NCBI GenBank assembly: GCA_014381985.1
Contig: JACNKP010000023.1
Location: 62,001 to 126,000, forward strand
Direction: 5' to 3'
Length of the DNA stretch: 64,000 nt
Source: SAR92 clade bacterium
GTDB lineage: Bacteria; Pseudomonadota; Gammaproteobacteria; Pseudomonadales; Porticoccaceae
Shown: positions 29,277-40,453 of the stretch, in pieces
How positions within the stretch are numbered: the stretch's first letter is position 1
Layout of the letters: each line of letters begins with the position of its first letter
The notes under the pieces: model-generated
Databases searched by the model: none
What the model was told of the DNA's origin: nothing
Seen by the model: the letters and a program-made list of their open reading frames with translations, nothing else
Position numbers and translations under genes: made by a program

Positions 29277-30656
29277 GTGACCCATACTCTATTTTCCTCG
29301 GTGGGCTTGCCACCCGCCCAAATCGACAACCTAGCGTCATTGGGTTATCTCCATATGACCCCGATACAAGCGTTGAGCCTACCCGCTGCACTAGCCGGAA
29401 AGGATTTAATCGCCCAGGCCAAGACCGGCAGCGGTAAGACCGCTGCTTTTGCACTGCCGCTACTCACCAAACTGAATCCTCGTGATTTTGGTACGCAAGC
29501 ATTAGTGCTCTGCCCTACGCGTGAATTGGCCACACAGGTGGCGACGGAAATTCGTCGTCTGGCGCGCTATCAACCCAATATAAAAGTAGTCACCCTTTGC
29601 GGAGGTGTCTCCATCGGCCCTCAGATAGGATCATTAGAGCACGGTGCCCACATCGTGGTGGGCACCCCCGGTCGAATCAAAGATCACTTATCTAAAGAAA
29701 CCCTTTCGCTGGCGCGAACTAGCACGGTGGTATTAGACGAGGCAGATCGCATGCTTGAGATGGGTTTTATCGATGACATGGTGAGTATTCTCGAAGAGAC
29801 CCCAACAGACCGGCAGACCTTGCTGTTTTCGGCCACATACCCCAAGGATATTGCCGCTATCAGCGCTCGCTTTCAACATTCGCCGGTGCAAATCGCGGTT
29901 GAAGCCAGTGACGACGACAATACTATCGAGCAAAAGATGTTTGTTTGTAGTAAGCAACAACGCCTAGATGGACTGGTTAAGCTATTAACTCACTTTAAAC
30001 CGCACACCGCTGTTATTTTTTGCAACACAAAACTACTGGTGCGTGATGTCGGAGAACATTTAAATGCATGCGGAATCTATACCGCCGTGCTTCATGGAGA
30101 TCTCGAACAACGGGATCGAGACCACGTCTTAGTGCAGTTTCGGCAACAGAGCTGCCGTATATTAGTTGCAACGGATGTCGCTGCTCGGGGTTTAGACATA
30201 GATGATCTCGCCGCAGTAATTAATTTCGAACTGCCTCACGATGCTGAAACTTATGTGCACCGTATCGGTAGAACAGGGCGCGCTGGCAAATCAGGTCTTG
30301 CTCTCACCCTCTTCACAGAAGCGGAGCGTTTCAAGATCGAACGTATCGCTAACTACCTGAAGTATGATCTTCCATTTGTTTCGCTTGAAACACTCCCAAT
30401 GAGTGATACCAGACTACCGGCACCAGAATTTTTGACTCTATGTATTGCTGGTGGCCGAAAAGCCAAGGTGCGCCCTGGCGATATTCTCGGGGCACTTACC
30501 GGTCCTGGCGGTGTTGATGGAAAGGCCGTAGGGAAAATTGACATTAACGACCACGCCGCTTTTGTTGCTATTCAGCGCAACCTAGCGAACAAGGCTTTAA
30601 CGTGTTTGCAAGAGGGTAAAATCAAGGGCCGAAAATTTCGCGTCACGAAAATGTGA
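29277..30656 (+). CDS. dbpA: DEAD-box ATP-dependent RNA helicase DbpA
   Basis: ORF 29178..30656, in-frame GTG at 29277 fits family start; AQAKTGSGKTAAF, DEAD (VVLDEADRML), SAT, HRIGRTGRAG; C-terminal DbpA RNA-binding domain. Confidence 0.88.
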   Translation: MTHTLFSSVGLPPAQIDNLASLGYLHMTPIQALSLPAALAGKDLIAQAKTGSGKTAAFALPLLTKLNPRDFGTQALVLCPTRELATQVATEIRRLARYQPNIKVVTLCGGVSIGPQIGSLEHGAHIVVGTPGRIKDHLSKETLSLARTSTVVLDEADRMLEMGFIDDMVSILEETPTDRQTLLFSATYPKDIAAISARFQHSPVQIAVEASDDDNTIEQKMFVCSKQQRLDGLVKLLTHFKPHTAVIFCNTKLLVRDVGEHLNACGIYTAVLHGDLEQRDRDHVLVQFRQQSCRILVATDVAARGLDIDDLAAVINFELPHDAETYVHRIGRTGRAGKSGLALTLFTEAERFKIERIANYLKYDLPFVSLETLPMSDTRLPAPEFLTLCIAGGRKAKVRPGDILGALTGPGGVDGKAVGKIDINDHAAFVAIQRNLANKALTCLQEGKIKGRKFRVTKM

Positions 30657-30682
30657 CCCTAGCACATCTCGAACTATTTAGT

Positions 30683-30706
30683 GAAGAGCCGTTAAGGCTC
30701 TTTTTA
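30683..30706 (+). terminator. Rho-independent terminator after dbpA
   Basis: AAGAGCCgttaaGGCTCTTTTTAA. Confidence 0.8.
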
Positions 30707-30808
30707 ATAGCACCAAAAAGTCATGTGGCGGTGTTGAATATTGTGACTTTGCACGTTTCCCGCCTGAATAAAACAGACACATCGCTGTACCTAGCACCAA
30801 TGAATAAT

Positions 30809-31426
30809 TTAGTTGACGGGGGTTAATTTTCCTGTTTTGACGTCAAAAATAAAGCCGAAAATATTAATATGACTAGGGACAAGTTCATGCTGTCGGATAG
30901 TACTCATATCTTTTAATACACTTTCTTTTAAGTCAGTAAAGGTGTACCAGTCGATAGCTTTACCCGCCGCAGAACCCGGCTTTGTGTTGACGGTTGAATC
31001 TCTCTTAGGGTTAATCCAGACACCGTCTTCAATCACCGCGGTTTCTAAATCATCCTCTAATAATTCACCAATAATGTCTTCGGTCACTAACGTCATACCG
31101 CAATTGGTGTGGTGAATAACAAACCAGTCAAGCGTACCTAAAAACTTATGGGAAATAATCAACGAGCGAATTGCATCCTCTGTAGCCCTGCCGCCGGCAT
31201 TACGAATAATATGGGCTTCGCCATCCAGTAAGCCTGCAAATTTATAGGGGTCCATTCGGGAATCCATGCAAGTTAAAATGGATATATGCCGCGTTGGTTG
31301 GGGTTGCAACTCAGACTGACTAAATGACTTACTGTAATGAGTGTTGGCTTCAATAATTGAAGTAAGATTTGCAGTCTCTCTGGTATTTTCAGGCATAGGG
31401 TCAACTTTTAATAATATTTTGGACAA
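30809..31426 (-). CDS. Beta-type carbonic anhydrase
   Basis: Zn motifs CMDSRMDP and HHTNCGM; HIIRNAGG. Confidence 0.88.
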   Translation of the reverse strand: MSKILLKVDPMPENTRETANLTSIIEANTHYSKSFSQSELQPQPTRHISILTCMDSRMDPYKFAGLLDGEAHIIRNAGGRATEDAIRSLIISHKFLGTLDWFVIHHTNCGMTLVTEDIIGELLEDDLETAVIEDGVWINPKRDSTVNTKPGSAAGKAIDWYTFTDLKESVLKDMSTIRQHELVPSHINIFGFIFDVKTGKLTPVN

Positions 31427-31435
31427 AGTATAAAC

Positions 31436-32419
31436 TTAATCTATTTTTTTATAAGACTCAACCAGTCTTTGGGCCGCAATGGTGGCCGGCAACGTTCCTT
31501 CTAATACTGCAGTCTCCAATTTAGGGACTAACTTTTTAATCTCAGGATTAGCCTTTAAGTCTGCGATAAGAGATTCAGCCGTTTCAGACCACATCCAAGC
31601 CTTGGACTGTTGCGCACGAAGTTTCGCTAATTGCCCTTTTTCAGACAGCGCAAAATTGAACTCAGTTACCTTAGCCCAAACAGCTTCAACCCCTTGATTT
31701 TTCAATGCAGAACATGTCATGACTGGCGGTTGCCAGTGGTCAAATCGTGATTTCATAAAATGAATGGCAGACCTATAGTCAGATTGTGTTTGAGCGGCCG
31801 CTGCAGTTTGGTGACCATCCGCTTTATTAACCAACACTAAATCGGCCAACTCCATAATACCGCGTTTAATTCCCTGTAATTCGTCGCCTCCAGAGGGAGA
31901 CAACAGCAACAAAAACATATCTGTCATATCCGCCACGGCTGTCTCTGACTGTCCGACCCCAACAGTTTCGACTAAGACAACATCAAATCCGGCTGCTTCA
32001 CAGATCAGCATGGACTCTCGGGTTCGCCGTGTCACACCGCCTAAGGTTTTTCCTGCAGGTGAAGGTCTCACAAACGCTTGCTCTGCAAACGCTAAAGTCT
32101 CCATCCTCGTTTTATCACCAAGAATAGATCCGCCAGTGACGGCAGACGATGGATCTACTGCCAATACCGCCACACTGTGTCCCTGCTCTATAATATGATT
32201 GCCAAACACTTCAATAAATGTTGATTTACCTGTCCCTGGCGCCCCAGAGATACCCACACGGACAGAATCACCCGAATAAGGCATTAGGGCTTCAAGTAAG
32301 CTGGACGCCTGTTCTCTGTGATCTTTTCTTGTCGACTCAACCAAGGTAATCGCTTTTGCTAAGGCACGGCGATCGCCGGCTCGAACCTGCTCTGCTAAAG
32401 ATCGGGATTTATCTGTCAT
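31436..32419 (-). CDS. meaB: Methylmalonyl-CoA mutase-associated GTPase MeaB/ArgK
   Basis: RVGISGAPGTGKSTFIEVFG, VLAVDPSSAVTGGSILGDKTRM, VETVGVGQSE, LVNKADG. Confidence 0.93.
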   Translation of the reverse strand: MTDKSRSLAEQVRAGDRRALAKAITLVESTRKDHREQASSLLEALMPYSGDSVRVGISGAPGTGKSTFIEVFGNHIIEQGHSVAVLAVDPSSAVTGGSILGDKTRMETLAFAEQAFVRPSPAGKTLGGVTRRTRESMLICEAAGFDVVLVETVGVGQSETAVADMTDMFLLLLSPSGGDELQGIKRGIMELADLVLVNKADGHQTAAAAQTQSDYRSAIHFMKSRFDHWQPPVMTCSALKNQGVEAVWAKVTEFNFALSEKGQLAKLRAQQSKAWMWSETAESLIADLKANPEIKKLVPKLETAVLEGTLPATIAAQRLVESYKKID

Positions 32420-32426
32420 TCAGCCA

Positions 32427-34409
32427 CTACTCAAACTCTAAAATAATTTCATCAACCATTAAACTGCCACCCTCCACAGCTGATATTTTACCCACAATAC
32501 CATCTTGGACAGCACGAAGGCTATTTTCCATTTTCATGGCTTCAACGACGGCTAGCTCCTCACCCTCTTTAACTTCTTGCCCCTCTTTAACAGCCATTTT
32601 TACCAGTAAGCCAGGCATTGGTGAAAGTAAAAATTTCGACATGTCAGCAGGAGCTTTGTAAACCATATGGGCGGAAAGCACTGCAGCCTTTGGAGAGAGT
32701 ATCTGAGCGTTGATCTCCGCACCTCGGTATAACAACCTATAACCCTTAGCGCTGCGCTCTACCTGTACTGAGATATCTTTACCGTTAACATCTGCCTTAA
32801 AAAGGGGTTCACCCAAACTCCAGTTTGTCTCGACCTGATAGTCTAAATTACCCAAACTTACCAAATATCCGCTCTCTGTAAGCTCAACACTCACCGTTGA
32901 CTGTTGATCTCCAACCACCACTACCCAATCTCGGTTTGCTACATGCTCATGACCTGTTAGCTGGTTAGACAGCAAGCTAGCTCGTTCCTCTTCAAGCTGA
33001 TTAACAGCACCTAGGACAACCAACGCAATAGCTGGGTCAGCCTGCGGGACTAAGTCAGCATTAAAACCATCAGGAAATTCGTCGGCAATAAAATTAGTGC
33101 TCAGGTCACCAGCAATAAAACGCGGGTGCACCATTAGAGCGTTCAAGAAACTTATATTGTGATTCACACCACGAATATAATAATTATCCAGGGCATCCAC
33201 CATACGATCGATTGACTGACTACGGTCTTCACCATAGGTGATTAACTTCGCAATCATTGGGTCATAGAATATAGACACTTCGCCTCCTTCATAGACCCCA
33301 CTATCAACTCGAACACCCTCCCCTTCAGGCTCAGAATAACGAACTAGGCGGCCAACGGAAGGTAAGAAGTTGCGGAACGGGTCTTCAGCATAGACTCGCG
33401 ACTCCATCGCCCAGCCAGTTAAACTAACATCCTGCTGAGTCAGTGGAAGTTCCTCACCCGCAGCCACTCTAATCATTAACTCTACCAAATCTTGACCGGT
33501 AACTAACTCGGTCACCGGATGCTCTACCTGAAGCCTAGTATTCATTTCCAAGAAATAGAAGTTCATGTCAGCATCTGCTATAAACTCGACCGTTCCCGCA
33601 GACTGATAGTCTACCGCACGCGCTAGGGCACAGCTCTGCTCTCCCATCTTTTGCCGTGTTTCTTCGTTTAGGAATGGCGAAGGAGCCTCTTCTATCACTT
33701 TTTGGTGTCGCCGCTGAATAGAACACTCTCGTTCGCCTAAATAAATCACACTGCCATGGCCATCTGCCATCACTTGGATCTCAATATGACGAGGTTGCTG
33801 AATATATTTTTCGATAAAGATACGCGTGTCACCAAAACTAGAACGCGCTTCGTTGGTAGCACGCTCAAACCCATCGCGGCATTCATCTTCATTCATCGCT
33901 ACGCGCATACCTTTACCACCGCCGCCGGCAGAGGCTTTAAGCATCACTGGATAGCCTATTTCAGCACAGACCTCAAGCGCATGATCAGCATCGCGAACAA
34001 CATCTGTGTAACCGGGGATACAATTAACTCCCGCCTTTTGCGCAATAAGCTTGGAGGTGATCTTGTCACCCATAGATTCAATGGCCTTTTTACCTGGACC
34101 AATAAATATGATTCCCGCAGCATCTAAGGCATCGCGAAATTTGCTGTTCTCAGACAAGAAACCGTACCCAGGGTGCACCGCATCGGCACCGGTGTCCAAA
34201 CAAGCCTGAACAATTTTGTCGATCACCAGATAACTTTCGGCGGAGACGGAAGGCCCTATATGGACAGCCTCATCAGCCATTTGTACATGCAGCGCGTCTC
34301 GGTCCGCATCAGAATAGACCGCGACCGTAGCAATACCCATTTTTTTAGCAGTAGCAAAAACGCGACAGGCAATTTCACCCCTATTCGCCACTAGAATTTT
34401 TTTCAACAT
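32427..34409 (-). CDS. pccA: Acyl-CoA (propionyl-CoA) carboxylase, biotin carboxylase / biotin carrier subunit
   Basis: KILVANRGEIACRVF, KASAGGGGKGMR, EMNTRLQVEHPVTE; C-terminal biotinyl motif VVEAMKMEN. Confidence 0.9.
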   Translation of the reverse strand: MLKKILVANRGEIACRVFATAKKMGIATVAVYSDADRDALHVQMADEAVHIGPSVSAESYLVIDKIVQACLDTGADAVHPGYGFLSENSKFRDALDAAGIIFIGPGKKAIESMGDKITSKLIAQKAGVNCIPGYTDVVRDADHALEVCAEIGYPVMLKASAGGGGKGMRVAMNEDECRDGFERATNEARSSFGDTRIFIEKYIQQPRHIEIQVMADGHGSVIYLGERECSIQRRHQKVIEEAPSPFLNEETRQKMGEQSCALARAVDYQSAGTVEFIADADMNFYFLEMNTRLQVEHPVTELVTGQDLVELMIRVAAGEELPLTQQDVSLTGWAMESRVYAEDPFRNFLPSVGRLVRYSEPEGEGVRVDSGVYEGGEVSIFYDPMIAKLITYGEDRSQSIDRMVDALDNYYIRGVNHNISFLNALMVHPRFIAGDLSTNFIADEFPDGFNADLVPQADPAIALVVLGAVNQLEEERASLLSNQLTGHEHVANRDWVVVVGDQQSTVSVELTESGYLVSLGNLDYQVETNWSLGEPLFKADVNGKDISVQVERSAKGYRLLYRGAEINAQILSPKAAVLSAHMVYKAPADMSKFLLSPMPGLLVKMAVKEGQEVKEGEELAVVEAMKMENSLRAVQDGIVGKISAVEGGSLMVDEIILEFE

Positions 34410-34433
34410 AGCTCTGTTCTCATCAATGAGGTT

Positions 34434-35966
34434 TTATAGCGGAATATTGCCGTGCTTTCGCCAAGGGTTTTCGACGCTTTTATTTCTAAGCATTGCCAGA
34501 GACCTTGCCACCCGCTTTCGAGTGCTGTGAGGCATAATGACATCGTCGATATAACCGCGTTTACCTGCAATAAACGGGTTGGCAAATTTCTTGCGATATT
34601 CTTCCGTACGCGCAGCGATCTTTTTCTCATCACCGATATCTTTACGAAAGATGATTTCTACCGCACCCTTGGGGCCCATGACGGCGATTTCTGCCGTAGG
34701 CCATGCTAAATTGGCATCGCCGCGCAAATGCTTAGACGACATTACGTCATAGGCTCCACCGTAGGCTTTACGAGTAATAACCGTTACTTTGGGCACAGTG
34801 CATTCGGCGTAAGCGTACAACAACTTGGCACCATGCTTAATAATGCCACCGTATTCCTGACTAGTGCCCGGCATAAAGCCTGGGACGTCCACAAACGTTA
34901 GTACAGGGATGTTGAAGGCATCACAGAAACGGATGAACCGCGCCGCCTTTTTTGATGCATCTATGTCCAAACAACCCGCCAACACCAGGGGTTGATTAGC
35001 CACTACACCAACACTTGAGCCTTCGATGCGAATAAACCCAGTGATAATATTTTTCGCATAGTTAACCTGCGTTTCAAAGAAAACCCCTTCATCAGCCACC
35101 TTTAAAATGACCTCTTTCATGTCATAGGGTTTATTGGGATCGCTTGGAATAATGGTATCCAGGGACATTTCAATTCTGTCGGCCGGGTCTACCGTGGGCC
35201 AGACCGGTGGTTTCTCTTTGTTATTGGCTGGCAGGTAATTGAAAAAATGGCGTAGTTTGGCAAGAGCATCTACATCATTTGCAAAGGCAAGATCGGCTAC
35301 ACCTGACTTGCTGGAATGGGTAAGCGCCCCGCCCAACTCTTCAGCTGTAACCGTTTCATGAGTCACTGTTTTAACGACATCCGGGCCGGTGACAAACATA
35401 TATGAGCTGTCTTGTACCATGAAGATAAAGTCAGTTATCGCTGGAGAATAAACCGCACCACCAGCGCAGGGGCCCATAACCATTGATATTTGAGGTATGA
35501 CCCCCGATGCCATAACATTTCGCTGAAACACCTCAGCATAGCCGCCCAGAGAAGCCACTCCTTCTTGGATACGGGCGCCTCCTGAGTCATTGAGACCTAT
35601 AATGGGAGCGCCTACTTTCATCGCTTGATCCATTAACTTACATATTTTTTCCGCATGGGCTTCAGAGAGTGCGCCGCCAAAAACCGTAAAGTCTTGGCTA
35701 AAAACGAAGACTAACCTGCCATTGATAGTGCCATAACCAATAATCACCCCATCGCCAGGAACATGTTGTTTGTCCATATCAAAGTCAGTGCATCGGTGCT
35801 CAACAAACATATCCCATTCTTCAAAACTATTATCATCAAGTAATAGGTCTAGTCGCTCACGAGCTGTCAGCTTGCCCTTAGCATGCTGAGCGTCAATACG
35901 TTTTTGTCCCCCGCCCAAGCGAGCAAGGCGTCGTTTTTCTTCCAATTCTTCGAGAATCTCATGCAT
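34434..35966 (-). CDS. pccB: Propionyl-CoA carboxylase, carboxyltransferase (beta) subunit
   Basis: [83 protein letters not shown]. Confidence 0.93.
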   Translation of the reverse strand: MHEILEELEEKRRLARLGGGQKRIDAQHAKGKLTARERLDLLLDDNSFEEWDMFVEHRCTDFDMDKQHVPGDGVIIGYGTINGRLVFVFSQDFTVFGGALSEAHAEKICKLMDQAMKVGAPIIGLNDSGGARIQEGVASLGGYAEVFQRNVMASGVIPQISMVMGPCAGGAVYSPAITDFIFMVQDSSYMFVTGPDVVKTVTHETVTAEELGGALTHSSKSGVADLAFANDVDALAKLRHFFNYLPANNKEKPPVWPTVDPADRIEMSLDTIIPSDPNKPYDMKEVILKVADEGVFFETQVNYAKNIITGFIRIEGSSVGVVANQPLVLAGCLDIDASKKAARFIRFCDAFNIPVLTFVDVPGFMPGTSQEYGGIIKHGAKLLYAYAECTVPKVTVITRKAYGGAYDVMSSKHLRGDANLAWPTAEIAVMGPKGAVEIIFRKDIGDEKKIAARTEEYRKKFANPFIAGKRGYIDDVIMPHSTRKRVARSLAMLRNKSVENPWRKHGNIPL

Positions 35967-35989
35967 TTTTTCTGCCTCGCAGACGTCAA

Positions 35990-38137
35990 TTATTGAATAA
36001 GGTCTAATACTTTTTCAGCTGCGTCAGGAATATTAGTTCCCGGACCAAAGATCGCAGCCACACCAATCGCTGTCAGTTCGTCATAGTCCTTGGGGGGTAT
36101 CACCCCACCACAAACCACTATAATTTCTCCTGCACCCTGGCTTTTAAGTGACTCAATCATTTGTGGCACTAATGTTTTATGTCCAGCCGCTTGAGATGAT
36201 ACCCCCACCACATGTACATCATTTTCAATAGCTTGCCTAGCGGCTTCCTCTGGCGTCTGAAACATGGGGCCGACATCCACGTCAAAACCTAAATCTGCAA
36301 AGGCCGTTGCTATCACTTTTGCACCCCGGTCATGACCATCCTGTCCCATCTTTACCACCAACATTCTGGGTCGTCGTCCCTGTTGCTCAGCAAAAGTTTC
36401 TACTTTTTGTTTGATTTTCATAAACCCCTCATCACCTTCATAGGCAGAATTATAAACACCACTTATCGATCGCGTTTGGGCTCTGTGTCGGCCCCATACT
36501 TCCTCTAGTGCATCACTTATTTCTCCAACGGTCGCCCTTTCTCTAGCCGCCTCAACCGCTAGAGTTAATAAGTTCCCTTTGCCTGTTTTTGCCGACTCAG
36601 TAAGCGCTGCAAGTCTCGCATTGCAAGAAACTGAATTTCGATCAGCGCGCAAGCGATTAAGTCGCTCAATCTGGGCAGCGCGCACAGACGAATTATCTAT
36701 ATCCCGCACATCAATCTCAGGCTCTTCACTCAATTGATATTTATTAACCCCAACAATCACTTCGTTTCCACGATCAATGGCCACTTGACGCAATGCCGCG
36801 GCCTCTTCGATACGTAATTTAGGCATCCCCGACTCAACCGCCTTAGTCATACCACCCAAATCTTCAACTTCATTGATAAGAACAAGAGCCGCTTTCACTA
36901 ATTCATTAGTAAGGCTTTCGATATAATAAGAACCCGCTAGTGGATCGACCACATTGGTGATGCCCGTTTCTTCTTGAATCACTAATTGTGTATTTCGAGC
37001 GATGCGTGCGGCAAACTCAGTGGGTAACCCAAGTGCCTCATCAAAAGAGTTGGTATGCAACGACTGAGTGCCACCCAAGACTGCAGACATACCCTCAATC
37101 GTGGTACGCATAATATTGTTGTAAGGGTCTTTACTGGTCAAGCTAACCCCGGATGTTTGACAGTGGGTACGCAACATTAATGAGCGCTGATCTTTCGGCG
37201 AGAACTTCTCAGCCATTAAGGTTGACCACAAAATACGAGCCGCCCTAAGCTTTGCAATCTCCATAAAGAAATTCATACCAATAGCAAAGAAAAAGGAAAG
37301 CCGTGGCGCAAATTTGTCCACGTCCATACCGCTATCGATCGCGGTGCGCACATATTCAATACCGTCGGCAATCGTATAAGCCAACTCTTGAACGTTAGTC
37401 GCACCGGCCTCTTGCATATGGTAACCAGAAATAGAAATAGAGTTGAACTTAGGCATAAATTCAGCACTGTAACTGATGATGTCGGATACGATTCGCATGG
37501 AGGGTTCTGGTGGATAGATGTACGTATTGCGCACCATAAACTCTTTCAGAATATCATTCTGCAAGGTGCCAGCGAGCTGTTTAGGGGCAACACCCTGCTC
37601 CTGAGCGGCAACGATAAAGCTTGCCATCACTGGCAGCACTGCGCCATTCATTGTCATGGACACAGATACCTTATCAAGCGGAATACTATCGAAGAGTATT
37701 TTCATATCTTCAACAGAGTCAATAGCAACACCAGCTTTACCCACGTCACCCTCTACGCGAGTATGATCAGAGTCATATCCACGATGAGTAGCTAGATCAA
37801 AAGCCACCGACAAACCCTGCTGCCCAGCCTCTAGGTTTTTTCGATAAAAAACATTAGATTCTTCTGCCGTGGAAAACCCAGCATATTGACGCACAGTCCA
37901 AGGCCGCCCTGCATACATGGTCGCCTTGGGACCACGCTTATAAGGCGCAAAACCAGGCAAATTATCCATATGGGCAAGGCCAGCGGTATCTTCAGCCGTA
38001 TAAAGGGGTTTTATCTTAATACCTTCTGGGGTCTGCCAAATCATGTCATCAGCCGAGCGACCTTTGGTCTCTTTTTCGGCTAAATTTTCCCAATCTTTGA
38101 CTGTAGGACCTTTTTTATCGGTCATTGCTCTGTCCAT
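35990..38137 (-). CDS. Methylmalonyl-CoA mutase, single-chain with C-terminal B12-binding domain
   Basis: [41 protein letters not shown]12 motif [16 protein letters not shown]. Confidence 0.94.
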   Translation of the reverse strand: MDRAMTDKKGPTVKDWENLAEKETKGRSADDMIWQTPEGIKIKPLYTAEDTAGLAHMDNLPGFAPYKRGPKATMYAGRPWTVRQYAGFSTAEESNVFYRKNLEAGQQGLSVAFDLATHRGYDSDHTRVEGDVGKAGVAIDSVEDMKILFDSIPLDKVSVSMTMNGAVLPVMASFIVAAQEQGVAPKQLAGTLQNDILKEFMVRNTYIYPPEPSMRIVSDIISYSAEFMPKFNSISISGYHMQEAGATNVQELAYTIADGIEYVRTAIDSGMDVDKFAPRLSFFFAIGMNFFMEIAKLRAARILWSTLMAEKFSPKDQRSLMLRTHCQTSGVSLTSKDPYNNIMRTTIEGMSAVLGGTQSLHTNSFDEALGLPTEFAARIARNTQLVIQEETGITNVVDPLAGSYYIESLTNELVKAALVLINEVEDLGGMTKAVESGMPKLRIEEAAALRQVAIDRGNEVIVGVNKYQLSEEPEIDVRDIDNSSVRAAQIERLNRLRADRNSVSCNARLAALTESAKTGKGNLLTLAVEAARERATVGEISDALEEVWGRHRAQTRSISGVYNSAYEGDEGFMKIKQKVETFAEQQGRRPRMLVVKMGQDGHDRGAKVIATAFADLGFDVDVGPMFQTPEEAARQAIENDVHVVGVSSQAAGHKTLVPQMIESLKSQGAGEIIVVCGGVIPPKDYDELTAIGVAAIFGPGTNIPDAAEKVLDLIQ

Positions 38138-38347
38138 CCTTTAAATCTATTGGTTACCGCTAGAGTACAGTTAACTTTCTAAACTGCACTATGCCGTAGC
38201 CCAGAGGCAAATAGTAGGTCTATTTGCAACACAAAAAATCACATTTATTGCCATATAGTTAGGTATTTTATTGATTTTTTGTAATAATATGGAACTAAAC
38301 TCACAATTTATTTATTTTAAACCGCTCTAATCGACTAGGTTATTTAT

Positions 38348-39352
38348 ATGGCGACCATTTGCCAACATCATGTTGTTGCCTGCCTACATGGGATCCGTGA
38401 GCATCGCCTTGCACAGCGTCCAATTTTGGAGCGCGCAGGGATCAATCCCAAGGTCCTAACCCGAGATGGACAACGTGTGCACACCGAGCAGGTGGCTCGA
38501 CTATTCAAAGGCGTCCAAGAATGTCTAGATGACGAGTTCATGGGTTTTACTCAGAATGGCTGTAAGGTCGGTTTATTCGCTACCATGGGAGAATTGGTTA
38601 GCCGTTGCGCAACCTTGGGTGAGCTATTGGAGAAAGCTGTCGATTTTTATAATTTAATCAGCAGCGATATCCCCATGCAGTTAACGGAATCGGACGGAAG
38701 CGCAATACTGGGCTTCAACATGGACCAGCCCCATCTAGACCCCGAGAACTTTATGACAGAGTTTTGGTTGGTCATCTGGCATAGGTTCCCTAGTTGGTAT
38801 ATTGGTGAACCGATAAGACTGCGGGAAACGCATTTCACCTTTAGTCCACCACAACATAGAGATGAGTTACAGATCATGTTTCCCTCTGAACTGCATTTTA
38901 ATAGTTTTTCCAATCGCCTCGTTTTTGATCGTCACTACCTAGATAAACCACTAGTAAGATCAGATCAAGAATTAGCTAACTATGTTGAAAATGCCCCCGC
39001 AGATGTAATGACCATTCCAGGGTCCGATACTATTTTAGAGGCGAAAATTGAACGTATTATTACTCAGAGACACCCCGATCGCTTAGTTTTTGCCAGCATT
39101 CATACGTTGGCGAAGGAACTCGGAATGAGCTCTCAAACTCTACATCGGCGGCTAAAAGAGAGTGCTACCAGTTATCAAAAAATAAAAGATAATTTGCGCA
39201 GAGAGGTCGCGATACATAAATTAATTCACGAGAAATTATCCGTTGAAAAAGTCTCTGAGGCCGTTGGCTTTAGTGAATCTCGCTCCTTTACTCGAGCCTT
39301 TAAGCATTGGACAGGGCTGCCGCCACGAGAATATTGTAAGCAAAACTCATGA
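38348..39352 (+). CDS. AraC-family transcriptional regulator
   Basis: C-terminal double HTH: LAKELGMSSQTLHRRLKESATSYQKIKDNLRREVAIHKL ... KVSEAVGFSESRSFTRAFKHWTGLPPREY. Confidence 0.92.
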   Translation: MATICQHHVVACLHGIREHRLAQRPILERAGINPKVLTRDGQRVHTEQVARLFKGVQECLDDEFMGFTQNGCKVGLFATMGELVSRCATLGELLEKAVDFYNLISSDIPMQLTESDGSAILGFNMDQPHLDPENFMTEFWLVIWHRFPSWYIGEPIRLRETHFTFSPPQHRDELQIMFPSELHFNSFSNRLVFDRHYLDKPLVRSDQELANYVENAPADVMTIPGSDTILEAKIERIITQRHPDRLVFASIHTLAKELGMSSQTLHRRLKESATSYQKIKDNLRREVAIHKLIHEKLSVEKVSEAVGFSESRSFTRAFKHWTGLPPREYCKQNS

Positions 39353-39406
39353 CCTTGCCGAACAAACCAAGTACCCTGTGAAATCGTCAACCAATAGCGA
39401 CATGCA

Positions 39407-40453
39407 ATGACTTCTAAAATTAGACTCACCCAATTTAGCCACGGTGCTGGCTGCGGTTGCAAAATTGCCCCTAGCCTGCTTGAACAATTCTTAAAGACTG
39501 ACTTTGTTGCACCACAGGATGACAACCTTTTGGTAGGCAATAGCACTAAAGATGATGCTGCGGTTTATGACCTGGGGGATGGCTCTGGGATAATTAGCAC
39601 CACTGACTTTTTTATGCCCATTGTGGATGATGCTTTTGAATTTGGCCGTATTGCTGCTGCCAATGCGATTAGTGATGTCTATGCCATGGGTGGAACCCCT
39701 ATGATGGCGATTGCAATACTCGGTTGGCCCGTTGATAAATTGGGTCCTGAGGTAGCACAACAGGTTTTAGAAGGCGGCCGCCATGCCTGTAAAGATGCGG
39801 GTATTCATCTTGCAGGTGGCCATTCTATTGACACCCAAGAACCTATTTTTGGCTTGGCCGTCACCGGCAGAGTTGATTTGTGTAACCTTAAACAAAACAG
39901 TACAGCGCAGAGTGGCGATAAACTATTTTTGACTAAACCCATCGGTGTGGGTGTGCTAACCACCGCTGAAAAGCAGGGTAAACTGAAACCTCAACACAGC
40001 CGTTTGGCGGTGGAGAATATGATGCGTTTGAATACCATTGGCGCTATTTTGGGTGCTGTCCCGGGTGTTAGCGCCATGACCGATGTCACCGGTTTCGGCC
40101 TATTAGGTCACCTGTTAGAAATGTGTCAGGGCAGTAATCTTAGTGCCTCGATTGATGTATCTGCAGTGCCGGTGTTAGACGCAGCTGTGACTGACTACAT
40201 TGAGGCGGGTTGTGTACCCGGTGGTAGCCAGCGCAACTGGCAAAGTATTGCGCAACATATTAGCACCATTAGCGTTGAGAGCCAGGCGCTACTGTGTGAT
40301 CCGCAGACTAGCGGTGGCCTGCTCATTGCAGTCAATCCAGTGGCCGCAGACGAAGTTTCTAGCCTTTTGCAAGAGGCAGGCTGTTATTGCCAGTCCATTG
40401 GTACACTAGCGGATTATGACCCTAGCCAACCTACTATTGAGGTGAAGACTTGA
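39407..40453 (+). CDS. selD: Selenide, water dikinase
   Basis: [18 protein letters not shown] with catalytic Cys/Lys; [31 protein letters not shown]. Confidence 0.95.
   Translation: MTSKIRLTQFSHGAGCGCKIAPSLLEQFLKTDFVAPQDDNLLVGNSTKDDAAVYDLGDGSGIISTTDFFMPIVDDAFEFGRIAAANAISDVYAMGGTPMMAIAILGWPVDKLGPEVAQQVLEGGRHACKDAGIHLAGGHSIDTQEPIFGLAVTGRVDLCNLKQNSTAQSGDKLFLTKPIGVGVLTTAEKQGKLKPQHSRLAVENMMRLNTIGAILGAVPGVSAMTDVTGFGLLGHLLEMCQGSNLSASIDVSAVPVLDAAVTDYIEAGCVPGGSQRNWQSIAQHISTISVESQALLCDPQTSGGLLIAVNPVAADEVSSLLQEAGCYCQSIGTLADYDPSQPTIEVKT

Noticed and set aside
38138-38347. Cobalamin riboswitch upstream of mcm or other B12-dependent genes
   Set aside because: No B12-box-like motif (GCCACTG) or typical long leader was recognised upstream of nrdJ, icmF or mcm by eye; an Infernal scan would be needed to exclude it.
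39407-40453. SelD as a selenoprotein with an in-frame UGA
   Set aside because: The catalytic position is Cys (GAGCGCK) and the ORF is uninterrupted, so no Sec recoding is needed.
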